The notes under the pieces: generated by a model
Database searches by the model: none
What the model was told of the DNA's origin: nothing
The model's input: only the letters and a program-made list of their open reading frames with translations
In this document: positions 17,359 through 28,481 of the stretch, one piece after another
Layout: each line of letters starts with the position of its first letter
Position numbering within the stretch: position 1 is the stretch's first letter
Source: CBDDIP01 sp965229005
Lineage (GTDB): Bacteria > Actinomycetota > Acidimicrobiia > Acidimicrobiales > Ilumatobacteraceae
DNA: 64,000 nucleotides
Reading direction: 5' to 3'
Assembly (NCBI GenBank): GCA_965229005.1
Contig: CBDDIP010000002.1
Span: 3,534,001-3,598,000 of the forward strand
Program-made: the position numbers and the translations under genes

Positions 17359-18306
17359 GTGACGGACCAGCCGAACAGCCGCCCCTTCCGCTTCAGCGTC
17401 GAGCTCATGGACCCGCTCGACGGGATGACGTGGACGGAGTCGGCCCGCCTGGTCGAGTCGCTCGGATACGCCACGGTGTTCGTCCCCGATCACATGCACG
17501 AGGGCTATGGGCCGATCACGGCGATGGCCACCGCCGCAGCGGCGACGACCACGTTGAAGGTCGGCACGATGGTCTTTGCCGCCGACTTCCGCCACCCCGC
17601 GCTGCTGGCGCGCGAGTTGGCCTCGATCGACGTGCTGTCGAGCGGACGACTCGAGGTCGGCGTCGGTGCCGGGTACCAGGAGACCGACTACCGCACGACC
17701 GGCGTGCCGATGGACCCGCCGGGCGTCCGTGTCGATCGGCTGATCGAGCACGTCGAGGTGCTGCGCCGCTGCTTCGCCGGCGAGCCGTTCGACTTCGAGG
17801 GCCAGCACTACCGAATCGGACAGCTGACCCCGACGCCGCTCCCCCACCGCCCCGGCGGCCCGCCGATCCTCCTTGCCGGCGGAGGCAAGAGGATGTTGCG
17901 CCACGCGGCGATGCACGCCGACATCATCGGCGTGAACCCGACGCTGCCGTCGGCGACAGCGAGAGCGGAGGCGGCTCGCGACTCATTGCCGGGCAGCATC
18001 GACACCAAGTTCGAGTGGATCCGCGAGGCGGCAGGCGATCGCTACGACCGCCTCGAGTTCAACGCCTGGCTCTCCGTGGTCGCGATCGGAGACGGGCACG
18101 CACGGCTGCTGGATCGTGTCGCCTCGGCGTTCGGCGGATCCGTCGACGAAGCCAAGGGTTCGCCGTTGGTGGCCGTCGGCACCGTCGACGACGTGGTCGA
18201 CCAGTTCGTCGCCAAGCGCGAGCGGTGGGGCTACTCGTACATCACCATCCCCCAGGCAAAGGTGCACGAGTTCGCTCCCGTCGTCGAAGCGCTCACGGGC
18301 CGTTGA
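17359..18306 (+). CDS. LLM-class, probably F420-dependent oxidoreductase
   Basis: 315 residues starting at a GTG. A TIM-barrel luciferase-like protein: FSVELMDPLDGMTWTESARLVESLGYATVFVPDHM, then the tract TLKVGTMVFAADFRHPALLARELAS and LEVGVGAGYQETDYRTTGVP, the pattern of the actinobacterial TIGR03621-type F420-dependent family. It would use reduced coenzyme F420 rather than FMN, by family. The substrate is unknown and the gene has no clear operon partner; it is divergent from dinB, so it could share the SOS box. Confidence 0.85.
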   Translation: MTDQPNSRPFRFSVELMDPLDGMTWTESARLVESLGYATVFVPDHMHEGYGPITAMATAAAATTTLKVGTMVFAADFRHPALLARELASIDVLSSGRLEVGVGAGYQETDYRTTGVPMDPPGVRVDRLIEHVEVLRRCFAGEPFDFEGQHYRIGQLTPTPLPHRPGGPPILLAGGGKRMLRHAAMHADIIGVNPTLPSATARAEAARDSLPGSIDTKFEWIREAAGDRYDRLEFNAWLSVVAIGDGHARLLDRVASAFGGSVDEAKGSPLVAVGTVDDVVDQFVAKRERWGYSYITIPQAKVHEFAPVVEALTGR

Positions 18307-18313
18307 GCCGTCA

Positions 18314-18335
18314 GCTCGGGCTCGCTGCGCTCGCC
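18314..18335. repeat. 22-bp element, exact inverted copy of 38202-38223
   Basis: It contains GCTCGCTGCGCTCGC, itself a hairpin-forming palindrome, eight bases after the LLM gene stop. The same 22 bases occur in reverse complement at 38202-38223 beside two other gene ends, so this is a dispersed intergenic palindromic repeat that may act as a terminator. Confidence 0.6.
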
Positions 18336-18402
18336 ACCCCACGTATGAAAGGCTGGAAGTGCGTCGTCGGGGGGCGGCGCATCGGACGAGCCAGGGGGCG
18401 GC

Positions 18403-18927
18403 ATGTCGGTGACCTATCGCAAGATCACAGCGGCAGATCGCGACCCGCTGCGCGCGTTCGCCGACCGGCTGCCGCGAGCGGATCACTCCTTCGTCGACCC
18501 GTACCTGTTGCACGAGGTGGCGGTGGCGAGCTGGACGCAGGCCGTGCCCGCCAAGCGCATCGCCGGGTTCGATGACGGCGAGGTGGTCGGGCTCGTCACC
18601 GTCGTGCCGCATTCCGGGTTCGAGGCCCACGTCGGTGACCTGCGCGTGGTGGTCCGGCCCGACCGTCGCGGCACCGGGGTCGGACGGCAGCTCGTCGACG
18701 AAGGCGTCGGTCTGGCCACCGAGCTCGGGTTGGAGAAGGTGATGGTCGAAGTGCGCTCGTCGAACACCGGCGCGCTGGCCATGTTCGGTGCGTTGGGCTT
18801 CGTCACCGAGGCGCGGCTGGTGGGCCAGGTGCGCGACCCGCATGGCAACGTCGACGACCTCCTGGTGGTCGTCAGCTGGACCGACACCGCCGACGCGCCC
18901 GCGGCTGAGTATCTTCCTCCGCGGTGA
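18403..18927 (+). CDS. GNAT-family N-acetyltransferase
   Basis: 174 residues. It starts MSVTYRKITAADRDPLRAFA and carries the acetyl-CoA-binding motif VVVRPDRRGTGVGRQLVDEG at about 86-105, then MVEVRSSNTGALAMFGALGF, a complete GNAT core. The substrate cannot be inferred. Its stop codon overlaps the GTG of the following hydroxylase by four bases, so the two are translated as an operon. Confidence 0.85.
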   Translation: MSVTYRKITAADRDPLRAFADRLPRADHSFVDPYLLHEVAVASWTQAVPAKRIAGFDDGEVVGLVTVVPHSGFEAHVGDLRVVVRPDRRGTGVGRQLVDEGVGLATELGLEKVMVEVRSSNTGALAMFGALGFVTEARLVGQVRDPHGNVDDLLVVVSWTDTADAPAAEYLPPR

Positions 18928-19841
18928 AGAAGACGGCGGCCAGAACGCTCGATCGAGTCGACCAGGCCACGCTGCCGCTGTTCGCGGTGACGATGGCGGC
19001 CGAGTACCTGGCCCTGCGCAAGCGGGACAAGCGCACGCTCGGCGACATGTACGACGCCGATCTCGAGACGCTGTCGGGCACGCACCTGCCGGCCGACCCG
19101 CTCGTGCCGCTCGGCTACGAACGCAAGGACACGGTGGCCAGCCTGTCGATGCTGGCCGGCAACATCGCCTTCGGCTTCGCCACCGCTGCGGCCTTCTCCA
19201 AGTTCGATCGCTTCCTGTTCAAGCACCGCATCTCCAGCATCGGGTCGCGGAAGCGTTCGATCGTCGGGGCGATGGTGCTGTGGGACTTCCTCTACTACTG
19301 GGACCACCGCTGGATGCACGAGGTCCGGCTGCTGTGGGCCAACCACGTCACCCATCACTCCAGCGAGCGCTACAACCTCTCGACCGCGCTGCGCCAGCCG
19401 TGGAGCGGCTTCCTCACGTTCTGGGTGTTCGCCCCGATGCCGTTGCTCGGCTTCCCCACGGCCACCACCGCGAAGGCCGGTCAGCTGAACCTGCTGTACC
19501 AGTACTGGATCCACACCGAGGCCATCGACCGCCTGCCGAAGCCGATCGAGCAGGTCTTCAACACGCCCTCCCATCACCGAGGCCACCACGGCGCCAACGA
19601 CCAGTACCTCGACAAGAACTACGGCGGGATCCTCATCCTGTGGGACCGCCTGTTCGGCACGTTCGAGCCGGAGGTGCGCCGGCTGAAGTACGGCCTGACG
19701 AAGAACATCCGCACGTACAACCCGATGCGCATCGCCTACCACGAGATGGCCGACATCGCCCGCGACGTGCGCAGCGCCACCGACCTGCGCCACAAGCTCG
19801 GCCACATCTTCGGCAAGCCCGGCTGGACCCCCAACCGCTGA
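18924..19841 (+). CDS. Sterol desaturase / fatty-acid hydroxylase family membrane protein
   Basis: 305 residues from a GTG. The diiron histidine clusters of the family are visible: DHRWMHE, then HVTHHSSERYN at about 145, and HHRGHHGAND at about 215, embedded in a protein with several hydrophobic segments (LAGNIAFGFATAAAF; AMVLWDFLYYW; FWVFAPMPLLGF). Members hydroxylate or desaturate lipids, sterols or alkylglycerols with oxygen in the membrane. The gene ends 18 bases before a conserved hairpin shared with hutI. Confidence 0.88.
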   Translation: MKKTAARTLDRVDQATLPLFAVTMAAEYLALRKRDKRTLGDMYDADLETLSGTHLPADPLVPLGYERKDTVASLSMLAGNIAFGFATAAAFSKFDRFLFKHRISSIGSRKRSIVGAMVLWDFLYYWDHRWMHEVRLLWANHVTHHSSERYNLSTALRQPWSGFLTFWVFAPMPLLGFPTATTAKAGQLNLLYQYWIHTEAIDRLPKPIEQVFNTPSHHRGHHGANDQYLDKNYGGILILWDRLFGTFEPEVRRLKYGLTKNIRTYNPMRIAYHEMADIARDVRSATDLRHKLGHIFGKPGWTPNR

Positions 19842-19859
19842 GCCCGGCGACGCTCGATC

Positions 19860-19904
19860 CGTTCGTGCACGGATCGGGACGATGGCCCAGTTCGTGCACA
19901 AACG
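19860..19904. terminator. Imperfect 19-bp hairpin between convergent genes, related to 5790-5828
   Basis: CGTTCGTGCACGGATCGGG pairs with CCCAGTTCGTGCACAAACG across ACGATGG, with two mismatches and two G-U pairs. It starts 18 bases after the hydroxylase stop and ends one base before the hutI stop codon. Its right arm repeats that of the hairpin at 5790-5828. Confidence 0.65.
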
Positions 19905-19905
19905 C

Positions 19906-21069
19906 TCAGGGGTGGAGGGTGCCGGACTCGATGGTCATGGCGATGAGGGGGACGCCCGGGCGGTAGACGAGGTGGGTGTGGCTCGGCGCGTCGAGGACGA
20001 CGAGGTCAGCGCGGGCGCCCGGGGCGATGCGACCGACGTCGTCGCGCCGCAGAGCTCGTGCGCCACCGATGGTCGCGGCGGCGATCGCCTCCTCGGCGGT
20101 CATGTGCATGTCGCGAACGGCGAGCGCGATGCAGAACGACATCGACGTCGTGTAGCTGCTGCCCGGGTTGCAGTTCGTCGCCAGCGCGACCTTCGCGCCG
20201 GCATCGATCACCCGGCGCGCGTCGGGGTAGGGCTGACGCGTGCTGAAGTCGGTTGCCGGGAGAAAGGTGGCCACCGTGTCGCTGCCGGCCAACGCGGCGA
20301 TGTCGGCATCACTCAGGTACGTGCAGTGGTCGGCGGATGCACAGCCCATCTCGACGGCGAGCTGCACGCCCGGCCCGTGCCCCAACTGATTGGCGTGGAG
20401 CCGCAATCCCAGACCGTGCTGCGCGCCCGCAGCGAGCACGGAACGGCACTGATCGGCGTCGAAGGCGCCGGCCTCGCAGAACGCGTCGATCCAGCGAGCG
20501 TACGGCGCCGCCAGCGGGAGCATCGTGGTGCACAGGTGATCGACGTAGTCGTCGGCGCGCCCGTCGAACTCGGGCGGCACGACGTGCGCGCCGAGAAACG
20601 TCGACTCGGCGGTGAACGTCTGCGCGATCTGCAGGCAGCGAGCCTCGTCGTGGGCGGTCAACCCGTAGCCGGACTTGATCTCGATGGTGGTGATGCCGGC
20701 GCGGCGAGCCTCGTTGCGCCGACCAGCGGCGAGACGGGCGAGCTCGTCGTTGCTCGCGGCGCGAGTGGCGGCAACCGAGGTGCGGATCCCTCCTGCCGCG
20801 TACGGCTGTCCGGCCATCCGTGCAGCGAACTCGTCGCCACGATCACCGGCGAACACGAGGTGCGTGTGGCTGTCGACGAACCCGGGGATCACACACCTTC
20901 CGTCGGCGTCGATGCGCTCGTCGGCGGTCGCTCCGGCCGCCCCGACGGCGACGATTCGATCTCCCTCGAACACCACCGACGCGTCACGAACGATCCCCAG
21001 CTGCCCCTCACCCAACGACGGATCGTTGGTGACGAGCAGGCCGATGCGGTCGACGACCGTGGTCGTCAC
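19906..21069 (-). CDS. hutI: Imidazolonepropionase
   Basis: 387 residues from a GTG. An amidohydrolase-fold enzyme that opens the imidazolone ring to N-formimino-L-glutamate in histidine breakdown. Seen: CVIPGFVDSHTHLVFAGDR (metal-binding HxH), EIKSGYGLTAHDE, LHANQLGHGPGVQLAVEMG and ALATNCNPGSSYTTSM, all diagnostic of HutI. The last gene of the hut operon; its start overlaps the hutF stop as GTGA. Downstream is a hairpin terminator. Confidence 0.95.
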   Translation of the reverse strand: MTTTVVDRIGLLVTNDPSLGEGQLGIVRDASVVFEGDRIVAVGAAGATADERIDADGRCVIPGFVDSHTHLVFAGDRGDEFAARMAGQPYAAGGIRTSVAATRAASNDELARLAAGRRNEARRAGITTIEIKSGYGLTAHDEARCLQIAQTFTAESTFLGAHVVPPEFDGRADDYVDHLCTTMLPLAAPYARWIDAFCEAGAFDADQCRSVLAAGAQHGLGLRLHANQLGHGPGVQLAVEMGCASADHCTYLSDADIAALAGSDTVATFLPATDFSTRQPYPDARRVIDAGAKVALATNCNPGSSYTTSMSFCIALAVRDMHMTAEEAIAAATIGGARALRRDDVGRIAPGARADLVVLDAPSHTHLVYRPGVPLIAMTIESGTLHP

Positions 21070-22406
21070 ATGGATCCGATCGTGTCGGCGAGCATCCCGA
21101 CGACGTCGAGGCGCGTGTGTGCGCCGTCGCGCACGATGACGTCACCACCGACCACGACGTGATGGACGTCCGCTGCGACCGCAGCGAACACGGTCGCTGC
21201 GAGCGCGTCGATGCGATCGACGCCCGCGTTGCGCACGGTGTCGAGCCGGAGGGAGACGAAGTCGGCCAGTGCCCCGGCCTCCAGTCGACCGCCCTCCGCC
21301 CACCCGAGGCACTCGAAGCCGCTGCTCGTGCCGGCGGCCAGCAACGAGCCGGCATCGTGATGGCCGCGCACGCCGCTGGCCAGTCGCTCGTGCAGCTCGA
21401 TCGCCCGCATCTCCTCGAACGGGTCGATCACCGCGTGCGAGTCGGTCCCGATCGACAGCGACGCACCCGCGTGGAGGAACGACCGTGCCGGCCCGATCCC
21501 GTCGGCGAGGTCGCGTTCGGTCGTCGGGCAGAAGCACACCGTGCACTGCGCCTCACCGAGCAGGGCGATGTCGTCGCGTGACGGGTGCGTCGCGTGCACG
21601 GCGGTGAACCACGGGCCGAGCGCGCCGTGTTCGCCGAGGAGCACCGTCGGCGTGCGGCCGTGCGCGGCGATGCACTGGTCGTTCTCGGCCCGCTGCTCGC
21701 TCACGTGGGCGTGCAGCGGCGCGCCTCGCTGTGCCGCCCACTCGGCGACGACGGCGATCGATGCCGGATCGACAGCGCGCACCGAGTGCACGGCTGCGCC
21801 GACGCGCACCATCGGCCCGGCCAGGCGGTGCAGCGCCGATGCGCGCTGCGCCCACCGCGACGCGTCGCCGTCGCTGAACCGTCGCTGCACGTCGTCCACC
21901 GGTGCATAGTTGCCATCCTCGAGACCGCCGTGGAGGTAGCACGTGTCGAGCAGCGTCAACCGCACGCCGGCGCGATTCGCGGCTCGCACGATGGCCGCTC
22001 CCATCTCGTTCGGGTCGTCGTACGACGATCCGTCGGGCCGGTGGTGGAGGTAGTGGAACTCGCCCACGCACGTGATCCCTGCCAGCGCCATCTCGCCGAA
22101 CACCGCGGTCGCGAGCTCCTCGCACGTCGCCGGATCGAGCCGCGCCGCGACCTCGTACATGCGGTCGCGCCACGTCCAGAACGAGCCGGTGCCACGTTGG
22201 GTGCGCGCTCGCAACGCGCGGTGGAAGGCGTGACTGTGGGCGTTGGCCACACCGGGGATCGTGATGCCCGCCAACGAGATCGCGTCCGCCGGCGCGGCGC
22301 TCCCGTGCGCCACCTCGACGATGATGTCGCCCTCCACGCGGATCACGACGTCGGCGACCGCCTCCGCACCGCCGAGCCAGGCCAGCTCGCAGCGGTAGGT
22401 GCTCAC
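21066..22406 (-). CDS. hutF: Formimidoylglutamate deiminase
   Basis: 446 residues from a GTG. Amidohydrolase-superfamily enzyme that deaminates N-formimino-L-glutamate to N-formyl-L-glutamate plus ammonia. Seen: GVANAHSHAFHRALRGR-like metal motif (NAHSHAFHRA), then GEFHYLHHRPDG, LHAHVSEQRAEN, AVHATHPS and the metal aspartate in SIGTDSHAVID; these fit HutF rather than guanine or adenosine deaminases. Because HutF yields formylglutamate, a deformylase is needed next. Overlaps the deformylase stop and hutI start by four bases each. Confidence 0.92.
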   Translation of the reverse strand: MSTYRCELAWLGGAEAVADVVIRVEGDIIVEVAHGSAAPADAISLAGITIPGVANAHSHAFHRALRARTQRGTGSFWTWRDRMYEVAARLDPATCEELATAVFGEMALAGITCVGEFHYLHHRPDGSSYDDPNEMGAAIVRAANRAGVRLTLLDTCYLHGGLEDGNYAPVDDVQRRFSDGDASRWAQRASALHRLAGPMVRVGAAVHSVRAVDPASIAVVAEWAAQRGAPLHAHVSEQRAENDQCIAAHGRTPTVLLGEHGALGPWFTAVHATHPSRDDIALLGEAQCTVCFCPTTERDLADGIGPARSFLHAGASLSIGTDSHAVIDPFEEMRAIELHERLASGVRGHHDAGSLLAAGTSSGFECLGWAEGGRLEAGALADFVSLRLDTVRNAGVDRIDALAATVFAAVAADVHHVVVGGDVIVRDGAHTRLDVVGMLADTIGSM

Positions 22407-22974
22407 GAACCGACGCGCTCGACGAAGCGAGTGATCCGCTCGATGAACTCGGCGCGATGGAACCGCTCGAACTGCTCCCAGGTCGTCAGCGACGTGGTGT
22501 CGTGCACGCGGTCGAGGAACAGCAGCCCATCGAGGTGGTCGAGCTCGTGCTGGAACGTGCCCGCGGTGAGCCCCCGCTTGATCTCGTCGTGCTCGACGCC
22601 ATCGCGGTCGAGGAACCGCACCCGCACGTTGACGTGGCGCAGCACGTTGCCGCGCAGGTTCGGCACCGACAAGCAGCCCTCGTTGATCTCGACGACCTCG
22701 CGATCGAGCACCTCGACCACCGGGTTGACGACGACCGTCAACGGGATCGGCGGCTTGTACGGGTACCGCGGGTTGTGGTTGACCTCGATCGTCGCGATGC
22801 GCAGCAGTTCGCCGACCTGTGGGGCAGCGATGCCGGCACCGTTCGCGGCGTGCATCGTGTCGATCAGGTCGTCGATCAGGGTCTGCACCGCCGGCGAAGC
22901 GAGCTCGTCGACCGTGACCTCCCGCGACCGCTCGCGCAAGAGCGGGTTGCCGACGTGGAGGATCTCGCGCACGC

Positions 22975-22978
<4 letters not shown>
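22403..22978 (-). CDS. def: Peptide-deformylase-family protein inside the hut operon
   Basis: 191 residues from the GTG at 22978. All three deformylase motifs are intact: GAGIAAPQVG (47-56), EGCLSVP (100-106) with metal-ligand Cys102, and QHELDHLDG (143-151) with His144, His148 and catalytic Glu145. Known members remove formyl from N-formyl-methionyl peptides. The gene overlaps both hutU and hutF by four bases, and no HutG is visible, so I infer that this paralogue may deformylate N-formyl-L-glutamate, the HutF product. The plain alternative, a housekeeping deformylase that drifted into the operon, stays open; the symbol follows the fold, not a proven role. Confidence 0.9.
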
Positions 22979-24638
<1,660 letters not shown>

Positions 24639-24639
<1 letters not shown>

Positions 24640-26180
24640 CAGCCTGCCTCCAGTGTTCCGAGAGCGGATTCGACGGCCACCAGCAACGAGCCGTCGGCAA
24701 GTGCACGTTCCGCGGCCCGCAGATCGGGTGACAACCACCGGTCCGGGCCCGGCCCGACGATCGCCGCGCGCAGCACATCGAGCGCGGCGCCGGTGCCGGC
24801 CGCGGGCTGCAGTGGAGCGCGCAGGTCGATGGCTGCGCCGGCGCAGACCAGTTCGACGGCGAGGATGCGGCGAAGGTTGTCGACCACCCGGCGCAGCTTG
24901 CGCGCCGCCGCCCAGCCGTTGGAGATGTGGTCCTCCTGCATCGCACTGGTCGGCAGCGACTGCACGGACGCAGGAGCGGCGAGGCGCTGGTTCTCCATCG
25001 CCATCGCCGCTTGCGTGTAGTGCCCGATCATCATCCCGCTGTTGACGCCTGCGTCGGTGGACAGGAACGGCGGCAGACCTTGGCTTCGGGCCACGTCGAG
25101 CATGCGATCGGTGCGCCGCTCGCTGATCGCCGACAGCTCGGCAACGGCGATGGCCAGGAAGTCGCACGCCATCGCCAGCGGCGCGCCGTGGAAGTTGCCA
25201 CAGCTCTCGACGCGACCGTCGGGCAGGATCATCGGGTTGTCGATCGCCGCGTCCAGCTCGCGCTCGGCGATCGATCGCGCGTAGCCGAACGTGTCCAGCG
25301 CGGCACCGTGCACCTGTGGCGTGCAACGAAGCGAGTAGGCGTCCTGCACGCGCGAGTCACCGGTGCGATGGCTGGCAACGATCGCCGAGCCGGCGAGCAA
25401 CCGCGTCAGGTTGCGCGCGCTGGCTGCCTGGCCGACCTGAGGGCGCAGGGCTTGGAGGTCGGCGGCGAAGGCGCGATCGGTGCCGAGCAGCCCCTCGACC
25501 GTCATCGCCGCGACGATGTCGGCGACGCGGCCGAGCGCCGATAAGTCGTGCAACGCCAGCACGAGCATGCCGAGGATGCCGTCGGTGCCGTTGATCAGCG
25601 CCAACCCCTCCTTGGCTCGCAGCGTCACCGGGGTCAGTCCGGCCGCGTCGAGCGCGACCGATGCCGCAACGACACGCCCGTCGCGATCCCAGACCTCGCC
25701 CTCGCCGATCAACGCCAGCGCGCAGTGGCTGAGGGGTGCAAGATCGCCGCTGGCGCCGAGCGACCCGTGCTCACGAACGACTGGAGTGATCCCCGCATCG
25801 AGCATCGCCAGCTGCAGGTCGACGAGTTCCGGACGGGCACCACTGCAGGCCATCGCCAGGCTCCTCGCCCGCAGCAGCAGCATCGCCCGAACCACCTCCA
25901 CCTCGACGGGATCGCCCATGCCGGCCGCGTGCGAGCGGACCAGCGCCACCTGCAGTTCGGCGGTGCGCGCCGCCGGGATGACGGTGTTGGCCAGTGCACC
26001 GAACCCGGTGGTCACCCCGTACACCGCGTCACCGCCGGCGACGAGGCCCTCGATCAACGCGGACGACGCGTCCATCGCCGCACGGGCGGCTGCGCCGAGT
26101 GAAGCCGTCGCCCCGTATCGAGCAACGGCGACCACGTCGTCCGCCGTCAGCCCTCGTCCCCGCAACTCGACCGAGCTCAT
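24639..26180 (-). CDS. hutH: Histidine ammonia-lyase
   Basis: 513 residues. It eliminates ammonia from L-histidine to give urocanate. The MIO cofactor forms from Ala143-Ser144-Gly145 in GSLGASGDLAPL; catalytic VYGVTTGFG is at about 53-61, and SRVQDAYSLRCTPQVHG and ENQRLAAPAS fit the family. The first gene of the hut operon; the frame is open upstream into the neighbouring acyl-CoA dehydrogenase, but that part does not align with the family. Start at 26180 is 26 bases from a long palindrome (26206-26245). Confidence 0.96.
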
Positions 26181-26205
26181 CCGCCTCAGTCTGACATGGC
26201 TTCCT

Positions 26206-26245
26206 TGGGCGCGAGTGCGACGAGATCTCGTCGATCTCGCGCCCA
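26206..26245. terminator. 40-base nearly perfect hairpin between acyl-CoA dehydrogenase end and hutH start
   Basis: Outer arms TGGGCGCGAG/CTCGCGCCCA enclose the palindrome CGACGAGATCTCGTCG with only two mismatched pairs between them. Both flanking genes are on the minus strand, so it can terminate the upstream catabolic transcript; it could also be an operator for the hut operon. No T-run follows. Confidence 0.6.
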
Positions 26246-26251
26246 CGCGGG

Positions 26252-27523
26252 TCAGTCGGGACGGACGCCCTTGGGTGCCTGCTGGCTCATGAAGCCGAAC
26301 ATGTAGCCGGCGACGCGACGCATCTGGATCTCCTCGGCACCCTCGGTGATGCGGTAGCGGCGGTGGTGGCGATAGATGTGCTCGAACGGCTTGTGGCGCG
26401 AGTAGCCCATGCCACCGTGCACCTGCATCGCCCGGTCGGCGGCCTCGCAGCACAGCCGGTTCGCCCAGTAGTTGCACATCGAGACCTTGTCGCTCTGCGA
26501 CAGGGCGCCGTGCTTGTCCATCGACCACGCCGTCTTGTGGATCAGCGTGCGCAACATCTCGCACTGCGTCTGCAGCTCGACGAGCGGGAACTGGATCCCC
26601 TGGTTGGTGGCCAGCGGCTTGCCGAACGGCTTGCGCTCCTTGGCGTACTTGACCGACTCGTTGATGCAGAACTGCGCGGCGCCGAGGCTGGAGGCGGCCT
26701 GGCGGATGCGGTTCTCGTTGAAGAAGTGCTGCACCACCTGCAGACCGCGACCCTCGCCACCGAAGATCGCCGAGTGCGGCACGCGCACGTCGGTGAAGCG
26801 CACGTGGGCGTGATCGGTGGGCATGTTGAACGTCCACAGGAACTCGACGATCTCGAAACCCTCGGCGTTCGTCGGTGTGAGGAACGCGGTGATCCCGTCG
26901 CCGTCGCCGGCCTTGCCGCTCGTGCGGGCCATGATCATGTCGTACTGAGCAGCGTGCATCCCGGTGTTCCACGTCTTCTCACCGTTGATCACCCACTCGT
27001 CGCCGTCACGCTCGGCATGCGTCTCCATGTGGGTGGCGTCGCTGCCGTGCTGCGGCTCGGTGATCCCGAAGGCGAAGCCCTTGCGACCTTCCATGAGGTC
27101 GTCGAGCCACTCCGCTTTCTGCTCCTCGGTGCCGTACTGGATCATCAGCAGCAGTCCGACGTTGTTGCCCACGATCGAGTGCTCGTTCTGCAGGTCGTTG
27201 TGCAGACCTAGGCCCTTGGTGGCGAAGTGCTCGCGGATGATCGCCATCCCGAGGTTCGTGCCGTCGCGGCCCCCGAGCTCCTTGGCCAGCGGGTAGCGGT
27301 AGTGACCGGCAGCGTCGGCGCGGCGACGTGCCTCGCGCAGCAGCAGCTCCCACTCGTGGTTCGGCAGGCCGCCGCGTTCCCAGTCGGTGCGGGCGTCCTC
27401 GCGACGGTGGTCGAAGAAGCGGATGTTGTCGTTCTCGTTCTCGAGCGGCTTGATCTCGCGCTCGATGAAGTCGTCGAGCTCGACGAGGTACGCGGCGAGA
27501 TCCTCGGGGATGTCGAAGTCCAT
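26252..27523 (-). CDS. Acyl-CoA dehydrogenase family protein
   Basis: 423 residues from the ATG at 27523 (MDFDIPEDLAAYL). Flavoprotein that introduces a double bond at the alpha-beta position of an acyl-CoA. Seen: AFGITEPQHGSDATHM (FAD-binding loop), WVINGEKTWNTGMHAA, the central strand region, QFPLVELQTQCEMLRTLI and QVHGGMGYSRHKPFEHIYRHHRRYRITEGAEEIQMR, the standard C-terminal helical domain. It lies 43 bases after the cyclase on the same strand, suggesting a two-gene unit. The specific acyl-CoA is unknown. Confidence 0.92.
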   Translation of the reverse strand: MDFDIPEDLAAYLVELDDFIEREIKPLENENDNIRFFDHRREDARTDWERGGLPNHEWELLLREARRRADAAGHYRYPLAKELGGRDGTNLGMAIIREHFATKGLGLHNDLQNEHSIVGNNVGLLLMIQYGTEEQKAEWLDDLMEGRKGFAFGITEPQHGSDATHMETHAERDGDEWVINGEKTWNTGMHAAQYDMIMARTSGKAGDGDGITAFLTPTNAEGFEIVEFLWTFNMPTDHAHVRFTDVRVPHSAIFGGEGRGLQVVQHFFNENRIRQAASSLGAAQFCINESVKYAKERKPFGKPLATNQGIQFPLVELQTQCEMLRTLIHKTAWSMDKHGALSQSDKVSMCNYWANRLCCEAADRAMQVHGGMGYSRHKPFEHIYRHHRRYRITEGAEEIQMRRVAGYMFGFMSQQAPKGVRPD

Positions 27524-27566
27524 GGGTGTCAGTGCCTTTCCAGCATGAGGGCGGTGATCGGGCGAG

Positions 27567-28481
27567 CTACTTGATCGCCAGCGGGTTGATCGGCGACCCG
27601 ACAGCACGAGTGAACTTGATGGGTGGCGCAGTCAGCAAGAACTCCCAGACTCCGTCGGCGACGCAATCGTCCGCCAGCTCGTCGAGATCGAGGATCTCCC
27701 CCAGCGTGACGCCCATGTCGCGGATGAGCACCATGTGCACCGGCAGCAACTCACCGTCGATCGTGCCGGGCAGCACTTCCACGGCCCAGTTGTCCGAGGC
27801 GACGACGGCGATCTCCTTGTCGTGGATCCACTCGCAGCAGTCGATGTTGAGGCCCGGCTCACCGGCCATGAACTCCGTCGCGCTGCCCTCGCGCTTGAAC
27901 TTCGTACGCCACCCCGTGCGGAACAGCAGGATGTCGCCGCTCTGGATGTCGACGCCCTGCTGGGACGCAGCTGCATCGAGGTCGTCAGGGGTGATCACCT
28001 GACCGGCCTCCAACCATTCGACGCCCTTGAGCCGTGCGATGTCCAGCAGCACGCCGCGTCCGACGATGCCCTTCGCCAACTTGTCGATGCTGCAGTGCAT
28101 CGCTCCGTACGGCCCGACGTCGCTCGACGGGAAGCCGTTGTAGAGCTGATCGTCGTAGAACACGTGCGCCAACCCGTCCCATTGGGAGGCGGATTGCAAC
28201 GGCATGAACACGTAGTCGTCGGCGTAGTGGAACGCACCGGGGAAGTTCTGCTGGGCGCCCGTCTCGGACATCAGGCGCACCGGGTTGATGCGTCCACCAC
28301 CCGGCTGCGGGCCATTCGCGTCGAACGGGATGCCGAGGTCGAAGATGTCGCCGCGCTTGACGAGCTTCGCTGCAGCGGCGACGCGCTCTGGCGTGATCAG
28401 GTTGACCGTGCCTCGCTCGTCGTCGGCCCCCCACCGTCCCCAGTTGCTCAGTCGGCGACCGATCTCCCTGAAGTCCTGCAT
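27567..28481 (-). CDS. Cyclase-family (kynurenine-formamidase-like) metal-dependent hydrolase
   Basis: 304 residues, start at 28481 with AAAGGAG seven bases upstream. N-terminal SNWGRWGADDERGTVNLITP and the region GAFHYADDYVFMPLQSASQWDGLAHVFYDD carry the conserved His/Asp metal ligands of the PF04199 cyclase family, which hydrolyse amide or ester bonds in rings such as N-formylkynurenine or related compounds. The C-terminal GSPINPLAIK echoes the paralogue at 35482 (GAPVNPIVIK). Probably co-transcribed with the acyl-CoA dehydrogenase. A TetR-type operator lies about 100 bases before it. Confidence 0.88.
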   Translation of the reverse strand: MQDFREIGRRLSNWGRWGADDERGTVNLITPERVAAAAKLVKRGDIFDLGIPFDANGPQPGGGRINPVRLMSETGAQQNFPGAFHYADDYVFMPLQSASQWDGLAHVFYDDQLYNGFPSSDVGPYGAMHCSIDKLAKGIVGRGVLLDIARLKGVEWLEAGQVITPDDLDAAASQQGVDIQSGDILLFRTGWRTKFKREGSATEFMAGEPGLNIDCCEWIHDKEIAVVASDNWAVEVLPGTIDGELLPVHMVLIRDMGVTLGEILDLDELADDCVADGVWEFLLTAPPIKFTRAVGSPINPLAIK

